Notes under the pieces: model-generated
What the model was told of the DNA's origin: nothing
Seen by the model: the letters and a program-made list of their open reading frames with translations, nothing else
Databases searched by the model: none
Shown here: positions 46,666 through 55,582 of the stretch, one piece after another
Numbering within the stretch: the first letter of the stretch is position 1
Layout: each line of letters begins with the position of its first letter
Source: Lachnospiraceae bacterium
GTDB taxonomy: Bacteria > Bacillota > Clostridia > Lachnospirales > Lachnospiraceae
Length of the DNA: 64,000 nt
Assembly (NCBI GenBank): GCA_022483465.1
Contig: JAKVNF010000002.1
Span: 558,001-622,000 of the forward strand
Direction: 5' to 3'
Translations under genes and position numbers: made by a program

Positions 46666-46863
46666 TCACATGTGCCTTCGGATGGCAAAGAAGGTCACCA
46701 GGGCAAGCAGGATGCCGACACCTGCTGCCGCCAGGAAGGTGACCAGCATCGACTTCATGAGCTTTTTGCGCTCCTCCGGGGGAAGAGAAGGTTTGCCGCT
46801 TTTTGCGGTCTTTTTCTCCTCCGCCCCGGTGCTCTCCTGTCCGCTCTTTTCTTCGTCCGCCAT
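46666..46863 (-). CDS. Small single-helix membrane protein
   Basis: A 65-residue protein: a charged N-terminal half (acidic, then Lys/Pro-rich) and one C-terminal membrane helix (about 41-62) ending in RRHM. Tail-anchored in appearance. It starts two bases after the leuD stop, so it is in the leu transcript. No family is recognised; the link to leucine synthesis is positional only. Confidence 0.6.
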   Translation of the reverse strand: MADEEKSGQESTGAEEKKTAKSGKPSLPPEERKKLMKSMLVTFLAAAGVGILLALVTFFAIRRHM

Positions 46864-46865
46864 GC

Positions 46866-47357
46866 TTATTCCCTGCTGTTGATGTAGGGGATCAGGCCGC
46901 CTGCGTCGATGAGCTGCTGCATGAACGGCGGGAAGCTCTGGCCCTGATAGGTCTTGCCCGTGGTCTCGTCGGTGATGATGCCGGTGTCAAAGTTGACGGA
47001 CACCGTGTCTCCCGCCTTGATCTCCTCTGCCGCCTCTTTGCACTCCACGATCGGCAGGCCGATGTTGATGGCATTGCGGTAGAAAATCCGCGCAAAGGTC
47101 TCTGCGATGACGACGGACACGCCGGCTGCCTTGATGGCGATCGGGGCGTGTTCACGGGAGGAGCCGCAGCCGAAGTTCTTGCTGGCCACGATGATGTCCC
47201 CGGGCTTCACCTTCTTGACGAAGTCCCGGTCGATGTCCTCCATGCAGTGCTTTGCCAGCTCTGCCGGCTCGGAGGTGGCGAGATATCTTGCGGGAATGAT
47301 CACATCCGTGTCGACGTTGTCGCCGTATCTGAATACCGTTCCTCTTGCTTCTTTCAC
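46866..47357 (-). CDS. leuD: 3-isopropylmalate dehydratase small subunit
   Basis: Swivel-domain subunit of isopropylmalate isomerase in leucine synthesis, 163 residues, the short (archaeal/clostridial) LeuD class. Hallmarks are [15 protein letters not shown] near the N-terminus and the [17 protein letters not shown] motif. It is 12 bases downstream of leuC. Confidence 0.96.
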   Translation of the reverse strand: MKEARGTVFRYGDNVDTDVIIPARYLATSEPAELAKHCMEDIDRDFVKKVKPGDIIVASKNFGCGSSREHAPIAIKAAGVSVVIAETFARIFYRNAINIGLPIVECKEAAEEIKAGDTVSVNFDTGIITDETTGKTYQGQSFPPFMQQLIDAGGLIPYINSRE

Positions 47358-47369
47358 TGCCTGCCTCCT

Positions 47370-48629
47370 TTAATACTCCGTGGGATCTGCGATCCTGCCC
47401 GCGATGGCGCTGGCCGCTGCCGTGGCCGGGCTGGCAAGATAGATCTCACTGGTGACATCGCCCATGCGGCCGACAAAGTTCCGGTTCGTCGTGGAGACGC
47501 AACGCTCTCCCGCCGCCAGGATTCCCATGTACCCGCCAAGACACGGTCCGCAGGTCGGGGTGGAGACCACCGCGCCCGCCTCGATGAAGGTCTGGATCAG
47601 ACCCTCCTCCAGGGCCTTCAGGTAGATCTTCTGGGTGGCCGGGATCACGATACAGCGGATGCCCTCTGCGATGTGGCGGCCCTTCAGGATCGATGCCGCG
47701 ATGCGCAGGTCGCTGATGCGCCCGTTGGTGCAGGAGCCGATGACCACCTGGTCGATCGGGATCTCGGGGATCTCGTCGAAGGTCTTTGCGTTCTCCGGCA
47801 GGTGCGGGAACGAGACCGTGGGCTTGATCTGGGACAGATCGATGTCATAGGTTGCCACATAGGAGGCATCCTCGTCCGCGGTGAACACCGTTCCGGGCTC
47901 GGCGCCGTGGGCCTTTTCGTACTCGATCGTCTTCTCATCCACCGGGAAGATGCCGTTCTTGCCGCCGGCCTCGATGGCCATGTTTGCGATCGTGAAGCGG
48001 TCATCCATGGAGAGGGAGGCAACGCCCTCTCCCGTGAACTCCATCGACTGGTACAGAGCGCCGTCGACGCCGATCATGCCGATGATGTGCAGGATCACGT
48101 CCTTGCCGGAGACCCATTTGGAGAGCTTCCCCGTCAGGTTGAAGCGGATGGCCTGGGGAACCTTGAACCAGGCCTTGCCGGTCGGCATGCCCGCTGCCAT
48201 GTCGGTGGAGCCGACACCGGTGGAGAAGGCGCCCAGGGCACCGTAGGTGCAGGTGTGGGAGTCCGCGCCGATGATCACATCACCGGGGGAGACCAGACCC
48301 TGCTCCGGGAGCAGCGCGTGCTCGATGCCCATCTGCCCCACCTCAAAGTAATTGGTGATCTTGTTGCGGTGTGCGAATTCCCGCACGCACTTGCAGTTCT
48401 CGGCGGACTTGATGTCCTTGGCGGGGACGAAGTGGTCCGGCACCAGGGCGATCTTGTCCTTGTCAAACACCCCCTTCTTGCGGAAGCGGTCCATCTCCTT
48501 GATAGCGACCGGGGCGGTGATGTCATTGCCCAGAACCAGGTCGAGCTTTGCCTCGATGAGCTGTCCCGGCTCCACCTTGGGGAGTCCCGCTCCCGCCGCC
48601 AGGATCTTCTGTGTCATCGTCATGCCCAT
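47370..48629 (-). CDS. leuC: 3-isopropylmalate dehydratase large subunit
   Basis: Fe-S subunit of isopropylmalate isomerase, 419 residues, the shorter class that pairs with a 160-residue LeuD. The cluster ligands are in VIGSCTNGR and in [31 protein letters not shown] near residue 110 is the conserved aconitase-family segment. The start is 29 bases after the end of a terminator, leaving no room for a promoter, so expression depends on read-through from ilvC. Confidence 0.96.
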   Translation of the reverse strand: MGMTMTQKILAAGAGLPKVEPGQLIEAKLDLVLGNDITAPVAIKEMDRFRKKGVFDKDKIALVPDHFVPAKDIKSAENCKCVREFAHRNKITNYFEVGQMGIEHALLPEQGLVSPGDVIIGADSHTCTYGALGAFSTGVGSTDMAAGMPTGKAWFKVPQAIRFNLTGKLSKWVSGKDVILHIIGMIGVDGALYQSMEFTGEGVASLSMDDRFTIANMAIEAGGKNGIFPVDEKTIEYEKAHGAEPGTVFTADEDASYVATYDIDLSQIKPTVSFPHLPENAKTFDEIPEIPIDQVVIGSCTNGRISDLRIAASILKGRHIAEGIRCIVIPATQKIYLKALEEGLIQTFIEAGAVVSTPTCGPCLGGYMGILAAGERCVSTTNRNFVGRMGDVTSEIYLASPATAAASAIAGRIADPTEY

Positions 48630-48657
48630 GACAGTATTCCATCCTTTCTGTACAAAA

Positions 48658-48689
48658 ACGGGGAGCAGGAGAGTTGTCCTGTTCCCCGT
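48658..48689 (-). terminator. Terminator between ilvC and leuC
   Basis: Stem ACGGGGAACAGGA / TCCTGCTCCCCGT with one central mismatch, followed by TTTTTG on the minus strand, 22 bases after the ilvC stop. Confidence 0.8.
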
Positions 48690-48711
48690 CTGCTTTCCTT
48701 GACGTTTGCTA

Positions 48712-49731
48712 TCAGTTGTTGATCAGCTTGTCGGACTCGTTGTTCCAGCTGTACAGCTTTCTGATCTCAGCACCGACCTTCTCGGACGGATGAGCAGCTG
48801 CCTTCTTGCGCATAGCCTGGAAGTGGATCTGGCCGTTGTGCATATCCTGGATGAACTCGGAAGCGAAGGTGCCATCCTGGATATCGGAGAGAACCTTCTT
48901 CATGGCTTCCTTCACCTCAGGGGTGACGATCTTGGGTCCGGTCACATAGTCGCCGTACTCAGCGGTGTTGGAGATGGAGTATCTCATTCCAGCGAAACCG
49001 GACTGATAGATCAGGTCGACGATGAGCTTCATCTCGTGGATGCACTCGAAGTAAGCGTTTCTCGGATCGTAACCTGCCTCGCAGAGAACCTCGAAGCCGG
49101 TCTGCATCAGAGCACAGACACCGCCGCAGAGGACTGCCTGCTCACCGAAGAGGTCAGTCTCGGTCTCAGTCTTGAACGTGGTCTCCAGGATACCAGCTCT
49201 GGATCCGCCGATGGCTGCGCCATAAGCGAGTGCCAGATCCAGTGCCTTGCCGGTAGCGTCCTGCTCGACAGCGACCAGCATCGGAGTGCCCTTGCCAGCC
49301 TGATACTCGGAACGGACGGTGTGTCCGGGAGCCTTGGGAGCGATCATGGTGACATCGACATCCTTGGGAGGGACAATCAGCTTGTAGTTGATGTTGAAGC
49401 CGTGTGCGAACATCAGCATGTCGCCGGGCTTTAAGTTAGGAGCAACATCCTTCTTGTACATGTCAGCCTGAAGCTCATCATTGATGAGGATCATGATGAT
49501 ATCGGAGCGCTTGACAGCCTCTGCGGTGGGCAGGACGGTCAGACCCTGGGCCTCAGCCTTTGCCTTGGACTTGGAGCCCTCATACAGGCCGACAACGACG
49601 TCCATTCCGGAGTCCTTGAGGTTGAGAGCGTGAGCGTGTCCCTGGCTGCCGTAGCCAATGACGCAGATCTTCTTGCCCTCGAGAAGGGACATGTTGCAGT
49701 CTTCCTGATAGAAAATTCTTGCTTCTGCCAT
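48712..49731 (-). CDS. ilvC: Ketol-acid reductoisomerase (class I)
   Basis: Converts acetolactate to dihydroxyisovalerate (and the isoleucine analogue) with NAD(P)H and magnesium. It has 339 residues, class I. Start ATG 49731 has GGAGG upstream; the in-frame extension to 49776 is not family sequence. The nucleotide motif [17 protein letters not shown] and the metal-binding [10 protein letters not shown] and [14 protein letters not shown] segments are present. It follows ilvN. Its codon use looks more optimised than its neighbours, consistent with high expression. Confidence 0.97.
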   Translation of the reverse strand: MAEARIFYQEDCNMSLLEGKKICVIGYGSQGHAHALNLKDSGMDVVVGLYEGSKSKAKAEAQGLTVLPTAEAVKRSDIIMILINDELQADMYKKDVAPNLKPGDMLMFAHGFNINYKLIVPPKDVDVTMIAPKAPGHTVRSEYQAGKGTPMLVAVEQDATGKALDLALAYGAAIGGSRAGILETTFKTETETDLFGEQAVLCGGVCALMQTGFEVLCEAGYDPRNAYFECIHEMKLIVDLIYQSGFAGMRYSISNTAEYGDYVTGPKIVTPEVKEAMKKVLSDIQDGTFASEFIQDMHNGQIHFQAMRKKAAAHPSEKVGAEIRKLYSWNNESDKLINN

Positions 49732-49805
49732 GATATATTTTCCTCCATGAAAATATTTGCAAAGCCGCCGGGGCACTGCTGCCCCGGGCAGCTATGACAA
49801 GCTGA

Positions 49806-50312
49806 TTAAGAGAGCGTCACGATGTGATCCGTGCCGCGGCCCAGGCCTGCGATGCCCGTCCGGGCGAGCTCCAGGATTTCGTAACCGGAGAGGAGCTTTA
49901 AGATCGCATCGATCTTGTCCTGCCCGCCGGTGATCTCGATCATCAGCGATTCGGGGCTGACATCAATGATCTTGCCGCGGAAGATGTTGGCCACGGAGAT
50001 GATGTCCTGCCGCTGGCTCGCATCGCACCGGACTTTGATCATTGCCAGTTCCCGGTACACCGACTCGCCGGGCTTTAACTCCCGCACGTGCCGCACATCC
50101 GCGAGCTTGCGGACCTGCTTCTCGATCTGCTCCAGAATGTCGTCATCGCCGCTGGCGACGATCGTGATCCGCGTGAAGCGGGGATCCGCCGTCACACCGG
50201 CCGTGATGGACTCGATGTTGTAGCCGCGCCTCGAGAACAGTCCCGCGATGCGGGAGAGCACACCGGAGGTGTTGTCCACAAGGAGCTGAAAAACCTTCTT
50301 TTTGGTCTCCAT
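49806..50312 (-). CDS. ilvN: Acetolactate synthase small (regulatory) subunit, paralogue 1
   Basis: A 168-residue IlvN/IlvH. The N-terminal ACT domain (LVDNTSGVLSRIAGLFSRRGYNIESI) binds valine for feedback inhibition; a C-terminal ACT-like domain follows. It is upstream of ilvC with its own promoter. A second small subunit is encoded next to ilvB, so this genome carries two. Confidence 0.94.
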   Translation of the reverse strand: METKKKVFQLLVDNTSGVLSRIAGLFSRRGYNIESITAGVTADPRFTRITIVASGDDDILEQIEKQVRKLADVRHVRELKPGESVYRELAMIKVRCDASQRQDIISVANIFRGKIIDVSPESLMIEITGGQDKIDAILKLLSGYEILELARTGIAGLGRGTDHIVTLS

Positions 50313-50385
50313 TGTTAATATTCCTTTATATCCGATCCCTTGCGAATCCTATATGAAAAACCTATAACTTTCGCAAATTGCTCTT

Positions 50386-50413
50386 ATTATAGCGCGCGAT
50401 TTTGAAAAAGCAA
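50386..50413 (-). promoter_or_regulatory. Probable ilvN-ilvC promoter
   Basis: TTGCTT at 50413-50408, 16-base spacer, TATAAT at 50391-50386 on the minus strand, about 75 bases before the ilvN ATG. The gap 50313-50500 holds nothing else clear. Confidence 0.6.
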
Positions 50414-50500
50414 CGACAAGATTTGGCTGCCCCTTCTTCTGCCCTATCATAAGGCTGTTTCATACGTTTTCCGTATCAAAGGCCGAAATACTGCAAATTT

Positions 50501-51577
50501 TCACCGGATTCCCAGATTCCGCTTCATCGCATCCAGGTCCTCGGCAAAGAGCATCGCCGACTCCTGCGTGATCCGGCCGGCCCGGCAGGCGTCTGCCAGG
50601 GCCTGGTCCAGAGTGTTCATGCCCTCCCGCTGGCCCTGGGCCAGCTGCCCGGCGATCATATTGGAGCGGCCGGTGCGGATCAGGTTCCGAATCGCGCTGT
50701 TGGCCCGCAGGATCTCAAAGACCGCCACGCGCCGCGTGCCCTGGGCCGCCGGGATCAGCCGCTGGGAGATCACCGCCTCGAGCACCGAGGCGAGCTGGGT
50801 TCGAATCTGCGCCTGCTGGGCGTCGGGGAACACGTCGATGATCCGGTCCACCGTGGTGGCCGCATTCAGCGTGTGGAGCGTGGAAAAGACGAGGTGCCCG
50901 GTCTCCGCGGCGGTGATCGCCGTGGAGATCGTGTCGAGGTCCCGCATCTCCCCCACAAGGAGGACGTCCGGGTCCTCCCGAAGGGCCGCCCGCAGCGCGC
51001 CGGAGAAGCTCTTGGAGTCCACACCGATCTCCCGCTGGTCCACGATCGCCTGGTCGTGGTGGTAGAGGTACTCGATGGGGTCCTCCAGGGTGATCACATG
51101 GCAGTGCCGCGTCTCGTTGATCGCCTGGATGATGGCGGCCAGGGTCGTCGACTTGCCACAGCCCGTGGGACCGGTGACCAGGACCAGGCCGCTTCTCATC
51201 TTTGAGAGCTCCATCACCGCATCCGGGATGCCCAGCTCCTCCGGGTTCTGGATCTTTCCGCTCATGAGGCGCAGGGCGCAGCAGCAGGTGTTGCGCTGGC
51301 GGTAGGCGTTTGCCCGGTACCGCCCCTTGCCCTCGATGCCGAAGGCAAAGTCCGCCTCCCCGTTCTCCTCGAAGACTGCCCGCTCCTTCTCCTCCATGAC
51401 GGAGTAGATCATCCGCTTCGTGTCATCGGGCAGGAGCTTGTCCTGTCCCTCCACACAAAGCAGCTCGTTGCGCACCCGGATCCGGGGGACCGTTCCCACG
51501 GACAGGTGCAGATCGGAGGCGCCGTGTTCCTTGGCGTAGTCGAGCAGGGACAGGAGTCTCTCATCCGGCTGGATCAT
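50501..51577 (-). CDS. pilT: Type IV pilus retraction ATPase PilT
   Basis: Hexameric secretion-superfamily ATPase that powers pilus disassembly and twitching, 358 residues. Walker A GPTGCGKST is at 136-144. The Asp box (VITLEDPIEYLY), Walker B (ALREDPDVLLVGEMRD), His box and the PilT-specific AIRNLIR motif are all present. ATG 51577 overlaps the ilvN-type stop (ATGA). No other pilus gene is in the window, so its place in a branched-chain amino acid operon is odd. Confidence 0.93.
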   Translation of the reverse strand: MIQPDERLLSLLDYAKEHGASDLHLSVGTVPRIRVRNELLCVEGQDKLLPDDTKRMIYSVMEEKERAVFEENGEADFAFGIEGKGRYRANAYRQRNTCCCALRLMSGKIQNPEELGIPDAVMELSKMRSGLVLVTGPTGCGKSTTLAAIIQAINETRHCHVITLEDPIEYLYHHDQAIVDQREIGVDSKSFSGALRAALREDPDVLLVGEMRDLDTISTAITAAETGHLVFSTLHTLNAATTVDRIIDVFPDAQQAQIRTQLASVLEAVISQRLIPAAQGTRRVAVFEILRANSAIRNLIRTGRSNMIAGQLAQGQREGMNTLDQALADACRAGRITQESAMLFAEDLDAMKRNLGIR

Positions 51578-52062
51578 TGACCCTGCTCCCGGCACTTGGT
51601 GACGGCCAGGGTCCCGGTCCTGGTCACCTCCACGATGCTGACGGTCTTAAAGGTGTCCAGGAACATCTGCACCCGCTCCGGGGTGTCGCAGATCTGGATC
51701 GTCATCATGCTGGGAGACATGTCCACGATGGAGGCCCCCATGATCTGGCAGTTCTCGATGATGTCCCCCCGGTTCTCCCGGTTGTAGCGGACCTTGATCA
51801 GCATCAGCTCCCGGGCCGTGGCCTCCGCCTCGTCAAAGGTCCGCACCCGGATCACGTCCACCTTCTTGTTCAGCTGTTTCTCGATCTGCTCCAGCGTCCG
51901 CTGGTCCCCGCTGGAGACGATCACCATGTGGGAGATGCCGGGATCGTCCGTCTCTCCCACGGCCAGGGAGTCGATGTTGAAGCACCGTCTCCAGAACAGG
52001 CCTGCTACCTTGCAGAGAACGCCCGCGCGGTTCTCCACCAGGACCGAATAGATTCTCTTCAT
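51574..52062 (-). CDS. Acetolactate synthase small subunit, paralogue 2
   Basis: A 162-residue IlvN/IlvH protein with the ACT-domain start YSVLVENRAGVLCKVAGLFWRRCFNIDSL. It is 13 bases downstream of ilvB and coupled to pilT. It is clearly divergent from paralogue 1 (49806-50312). Being next to ilvB, it is the more likely regulatory partner of that catalytic subunit. Confidence 0.93.
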   Translation of the reverse strand: MKRIYSVLVENRAGVLCKVAGLFWRRCFNIDSLAVGETDDPGISHMVIVSSGDQRTLEQIEKQLNKKVDVIRVRTFDEAEATARELMLIKVRYNRENRGDIIENCQIMGASIVDMSPSMMTIQICDTPERVQMFLDTFKTVSIVEVTRTGTLAVTKCREQGQ

Positions 52063-52075
52063 GGTTCAAAGCTCC

Positions 52076-53722
52076 TTATGCCAGGACGTTCGGGTCCACA
52101 TCCACTTCCATCAGTACCGGCTTCTCATCCGCAAGGAACTGCTGCACCGCCTTGTCGATGTCGTCGTTGTCCGTCAGGCGGATGAAGTCCATGTCGTAGG
52201 CCTTCGTCAGCATGTCCAGGTGCGGATACTCGCCCAGATCCGTGACCGAGAAGCGGTCATGATAGGAAAAGTGCTGATACTGCCGCACCAGGCCGAGCCA
52301 GCCGTTCTTCAGCACCACGATCTTGGCCGCAACGCCGTAGTACTTCATGGTGGCGAGCTCCATCATCGTCATCTGGAAGCCGCCGTCGCCGCAGACCGCC
52401 ACCACCTGCAGATCCGGCCTTGCGATCTTGACGCCCATGGCGGCCGGCACCGCATAGCCCATGGTGCCCATGCCGCCGGAGGTGAGAAAGCTCCCGTCCC
52501 GGATCACCGCATTGGCGCAGCTCCAGAGCTGGTTCTGCCCGACATCCGCCACGTAGACCGCGTTGTCCTCCATGGCCAGGGAGAGGCCCCGCACAAAGGC
52601 TCTGGGGTCCACCCACTTCATCCGGGTCTTCTCCGCAAGGGCCAGCTTCATTGTGGCCTCTCGGCGCTTCTCGCCCTGCCGGCGGTAGCCGTTTAAGGTC
52701 TCCACCCAGTCACCGCAGTCAATGGAGAGATCGTCGTGGGTGAGGAAGTCGTGAAAGACGCACTTGACGTCTCCCACAAGGGGAATCGTGGGGCCCGCGT
52801 TCTTTCCGATCTCCGCAGGATCCACATCGATGTGCACCAGGACCTTGCCGCTGGTGATGAGATCCGGCTGGGAGATCGAGCGGTCCGCCACCCGGCAGCC
52901 CGCCATGATGATCATGTCCGCCTCATTCATCGCCCGGTTCCCGTAGAGCTGGCCGTTGTTTCCCACCATGCCAAAGAACAGAGGGTGCCCGGTGGGCAGA
53001 ACCCCGAGGCCCATCATCGTGCAGACGACCGGGATCCCGTAGCGCTCCGCAAAGTCCCGGACCTCCTTCTTGGCATCGGCCAGAAGGACGCCGCCGCCCA
53101 CGCACAGAATCGGCCGCTTTGCCTTCTGGAGCTGGGTCAGGACCTTCGCGATCTGCATCGCGTGGCCCTGCATCGTGGGCTTGTAGGTGCGCATTTTGAC
53201 CTGCTTGGGCCAGACAAAGGACTCCATCTTCGCGTGCTGGATGTCCTGGGGAATGTCGATGAGGACCGGACCCTTGCGGCCGGTGGAGGCCAGGTAGAAG
53301 GCCTCCCGGAAGATTCTGGGGATGTCCTCGGGATTGCGGATGATGTAGCTGTACTTCACAAAGGACTCCACGGCGCCGGAGATGTCCGCCTCCTGGAAGA
53401 CGTCAGAACCCATGAGCCTGGAGTCCACCTGCCCGGTGATGCACACCAGCGGAATGCTGTCCGCAAAGGCGGTGGCGATGCCGGTGATCAGGTTCTCGGC
53501 GCCGGGGCCTGAGGTGGCGATGGCAACGCCCACCTTGCCGGTGATCCGGGCATAGCCGGAGGCCGCATGGCCCGCGTTCTGCTCCTGCCGCACCAGGATG
53601 GTGCGGATGCCGCTCGAGAGGATGCTGTCGAACACCGGGGCAATGGCAACGCCCGGGTAGCCGAACACCACCTCAACTTTTTCTTCCTGTAGACACTTGA
53701 CGATTGCGTCTGCTCCGTTCAT
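52076..53722 (-). CDS. ilvB: Acetolactate synthase large (catalytic) subunit
   Basis: Thiamine-diphosphate enzyme making acetolactate or acetohydroxybutyrate, 548 residues. The catalytic glutamate is in VRQEQNAGHAASGYAR. FAD and central domains follow. The ThDP/magnesium motif starts GDGGFQMTMMEL and ends LKNGWLG. The start is ATG 53722, with GTG 53725 adjacent; no standard ribosome binding site is free, as the G-rich stretch upstream can be paired in a hairpin. It is first in the ilvB-ilvN2-pilT unit, behind a structured 180-base leader. Confidence 0.96.
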   Translation of the reverse strand: MNGADAIVKCLQEEKVEVVFGYPGVAIAPVFDSILSSGIRTILVRQEQNAGHAASGYARITGKVGVAIATSGPGAENLITGIATAFADSIPLVCITGQVDSRLMGSDVFQEADISGAVESFVKYSYIIRNPEDIPRIFREAFYLASTGRKGPVLIDIPQDIQHAKMESFVWPKQVKMRTYKPTMQGHAMQIAKVLTQLQKAKRPILCVGGGVLLADAKKEVRDFAERYGIPVVCTMMGLGVLPTGHPLFFGMVGNNGQLYGNRAMNEADMIIMAGCRVADRSISQPDLITSGKVLVHIDVDPAEIGKNAGPTIPLVGDVKCVFHDFLTHDDLSIDCGDWVETLNGYRRQGEKRREATMKLALAEKTRMKWVDPRAFVRGLSLAMEDNAVYVADVGQNQLWSCANAVIRDGSFLTSGGMGTMGYAVPAAMGVKIARPDLQVVAVCGDGGFQMTMMELATMKYYGVAAKIVVLKNGWLGLVRQYQHFSYHDRFSVTDLGEYPHLDMLTKAYDMDFIRLTDNDDIDKAVQQFLADEKPVLMEVDVDPNVLA

Positions 53723-53934
53723 CACTCATACAGGCGCGGAACCCCCGCCGCTTGCAGCGGGGAGGAGCGCCTCCTCCTTTCGATCATGAACCTGGCTGCG
53801 GTGTCTTTGTGTCTCCCCTACATGGGAGCACGATGACCAGAATGCGCAGCGTCCTGTGGGACCGCGCCGCGTTGTCTGCTCCTTCTTTGCCGCCGCAGTA
53901 CCCAAAGTCTAACACGGGGAAGAGCGATCTTCAA
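53723..53934 (-). promoter_or_regulatory. ilvB promoter and structured leader
   Basis: Candidate promoter TTGAAG (53934-53929), 17 bases, TAGACT (53911-53906). The leader contains six consecutive Ile/Leu/Val codons (ATT CTG GTC ATC GTG CTC, 53843-53826). Next are a GGAGGAG / CTCCTCC hairpin (53777-53761) and an overlapping, competing CCCCGC / GCGGGG hairpin (53762-53743) that hides the G-rich region before the start codon. This resembles branched-chain amino acid attenuation, but no good start codon for a leader peptide is seen. Confidence 0.4.
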
Positions 53935-53941
53935 CGCCGGT

Positions 53942-54247
53942 CTACCAGCTGCAGCGCCCGCAGCCGGTGCAGACGGTGCAGGAGTGCCCCTTCTGTTTCG
54001 GCAATACCGGCACAAAGGGATGGCGGACAATCTTCACCTGTCCGGAGGAGAGCTCCGCCTCCGTGACCTCCTCCCTCGTATATCCGTTGTCAAAAATGAT
54101 CTTCCCGCCCTGCCTGGTCTTGCGGATCGGCATCGCCTTTGCCTGCCCCGGGTGCATCGGATCCTCGTAGGAGACGGGGGCGATCTGCACGGTGCGCCCC
54201 TTCCTTTGGATCTCGACAAGATCCCGGATCTCTTCTGCCTGCTCCAT
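53942..54247 (-). CDS. Unknown small protein with C-terminal CxxCxxCxxC
   Basis: A 101-residue soluble protein. The last dozen residues hold four cysteines at 90, 93, 96 and 99 in CxxCxxCxxC spacing, suggesting a metal or Fe-S site. The first 80 residues have a mixed beta pattern with Tyr-Thr-Arg-Glu-Glu. It lies between tyrS and ilvB; a hairpin separates it from tyrS. I do not recognise a family. Confidence 0.6.
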   Translation of the reverse strand: MEQAEEIRDLVEIQRKGRTVQIAPVSYEDPMHPGQAKAMPIRKTRQGGKIIFDNGYTREEVTEAELSSGQVKIVRHPFVPVLPKQKGHSCTVCTGCGRCSW

Positions 54248-54275
54248 TCGTGCCCTCGCGCTTTCCTTTTGACAA

Positions 54276-54305
54276 GAGCCCCGGAGCCTTGCGGCCCCGG
54301 AGCTC
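54276..54305 (-). terminator. Hairpin after tyrS
   Basis: Thirteen-bp GC-rich stem with two G-T pairs and a GCAA loop, starting 11 bases after the tyrS stop; no clear T tract follows, so termination is uncertain. Confidence 0.45.
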
Positions 54306-54315
54306 CGGTGAAATC

Positions 54316-55560
54316 TTATGCCTTGTAGAGCACCTTCTTGAAGTTCTTCTTGCCCTTTCTGAAGAGCTTTCCGTCCTTCAGGTCCTCCTTCGTGTACTTT
54401 GCAAACTTGTCCGTGACCTTGACGTCGTCCACGGTCAGGCCGCCGCCGTCGATGGTCTTGCCCGCCTGGCCGAGGGACTTCTCAAAGCCCGCCTTCACGC
54501 AGATATTCCGGACGCCGATGGTGCCGTCCTCCTCAAAGTCCGCATCGGACAGGACCAGCTCCGGCACCTGTGCGCCGGTGGCACCGGCACCGCCAAAGAG
54601 CGCCTGGGCACCTGCCTCGGCCTTCTTTGCCTCGTCCTCGCCGTGGACCAGAGAGGTGAGCTCATAGGCCAGGATCCGCTTTGCCTCGTTGAGCTGGGCG
54701 CCCTCCCAGGTGTCCATCTCGTCGATCTGGGCGAGCGGCAGGAAGGTCATCATCCGCAGGAACTTCAGGACATCCGCATCGTCCACGTTTCTCCAGTACT
54801 GGTAGAAGTCGTAGGGGCTGGTCTTGTCGGGATCGAGCCACACGGCGCCGCCGGAGGTCTTGCCCATCTTGGTGCCGTCGTGCTTCAAAAGGAGCGAGAT
54901 CGTCATCGCGTAGGCGTCCTTCCCGGTCTTCTTGCGGATCAGGTTGATGCCGCCGAGCATGTTCGACCACTGGTCATCGCCGCCGAACTGCATCTGGCAG
55001 CCGTAGTTCTGGTACAGCTGGTAGAAGTCGTAGCTCTGCATCAGCATGTAGGAGAACTCGAGGAACGAGAGGCCCTTCTCCAGGCGGTTCACATAGCATC
55101 TTGCCCGCAGCATGTCGTTGACGGAAAAGCAGGGTCCGATGTCCCGCATGAACTCCATGAAGTTCAGGTTCCGGAGCCAGTCCCCGTTGTTGACCATCAG
55201 CGCCTTACCCTCACCGAAATCGATGAAGCGGCTCATCTGCTTCTTGAACTTCTCGCAGTTGGCGTCGATCTCCTCGACGCTCATCATCCGGCGCATGTCA
55301 GAGCGGCCGGAGGGGTCGCCGATCATCGCCGTGCCGCCGCCCACCAGGGCGATGGGGCGGTTTCCCGCCTCCTGCAGGCGCTTCATCAGAAGCAGTGCCA
55401 TGAAGTGGCCCACGTGCAGGGAGTCCGCAGTGGGATCAAAGCCGATGTAAAACGTGGCCTTGCCGTTGTTGATCAGGTCCTTAATCTCTTGCTCATCGGT
55501 GACCTGGGCGATCAGCCCTCTTGCCACCAGCTCATCATACAGTGTCATTCCAGGTTCCAT
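54316..55560 (-). CDS. tyrS: Tyrosyl-tRNA synthetase
   Basis: Charges tRNA-Tyr; 414 residues from ATG 55560, which has AGGAG seven bases upstream. The open frame to 55695 overlaps gpsA and is rejected. The class I signature appears as HVGH near residue 50 and the second as KMGKT. The C-terminal S4-like RNA-binding domain follows. There is no room for a T-box leader: gpsA ends 22 bases upstream, so it is part of the der-plsY-gpsA transcript. Confidence 0.97.
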   Translation of the reverse strand: MEPGMTLYDELVARGLIAQVTDEQEIKDLINNGKATFYIGFDPTADSLHVGHFMALLLMKRLQEAGNRPIALVGGGTAMIGDPSGRSDMRRMMSVEEIDANCEKFKKQMSRFIDFGEGKALMVNNGDWLRNLNFMEFMRDIGPCFSVNDMLRARCYVNRLEKGLSFLEFSYMLMQSYDFYQLYQNYGCQMQFGGDDQWSNMLGGINLIRKKTGKDAYAMTISLLLKHDGTKMGKTSGGAVWLDPDKTSPYDFYQYWRNVDDADVLKFLRMMTFLPLAQIDEMDTWEGAQLNEAKRILAYELTSLVHGEDEAKKAEAGAQALFGGAGATGAQVPELVLSDADFEEDGTIGVRNICVKAGFEKSLGQAGKTIDGGGLTVDDVKVTDKFAKYTKEDLKDGKLFRKGKKNFKKVLYKA

Positions 55561-55582
55561 CTGTTCTCTCCTATCCTTATCC

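Noticed and set aside
53856-53866. T-box-like GTGGGACCGCG on the plus strand
   Set aside because: It matches the T-box core by eye but there is no plus-strand gene downstream and no terminator in the right place. On the strand that matters for ilvB it is absent.
53784-53915. 43-codon ilvB leader peptide as a gene
   Set aside because: The GTG start overlaps the predicted -10 box and has no ribosome binding site, so I report the codon run only as a finding.
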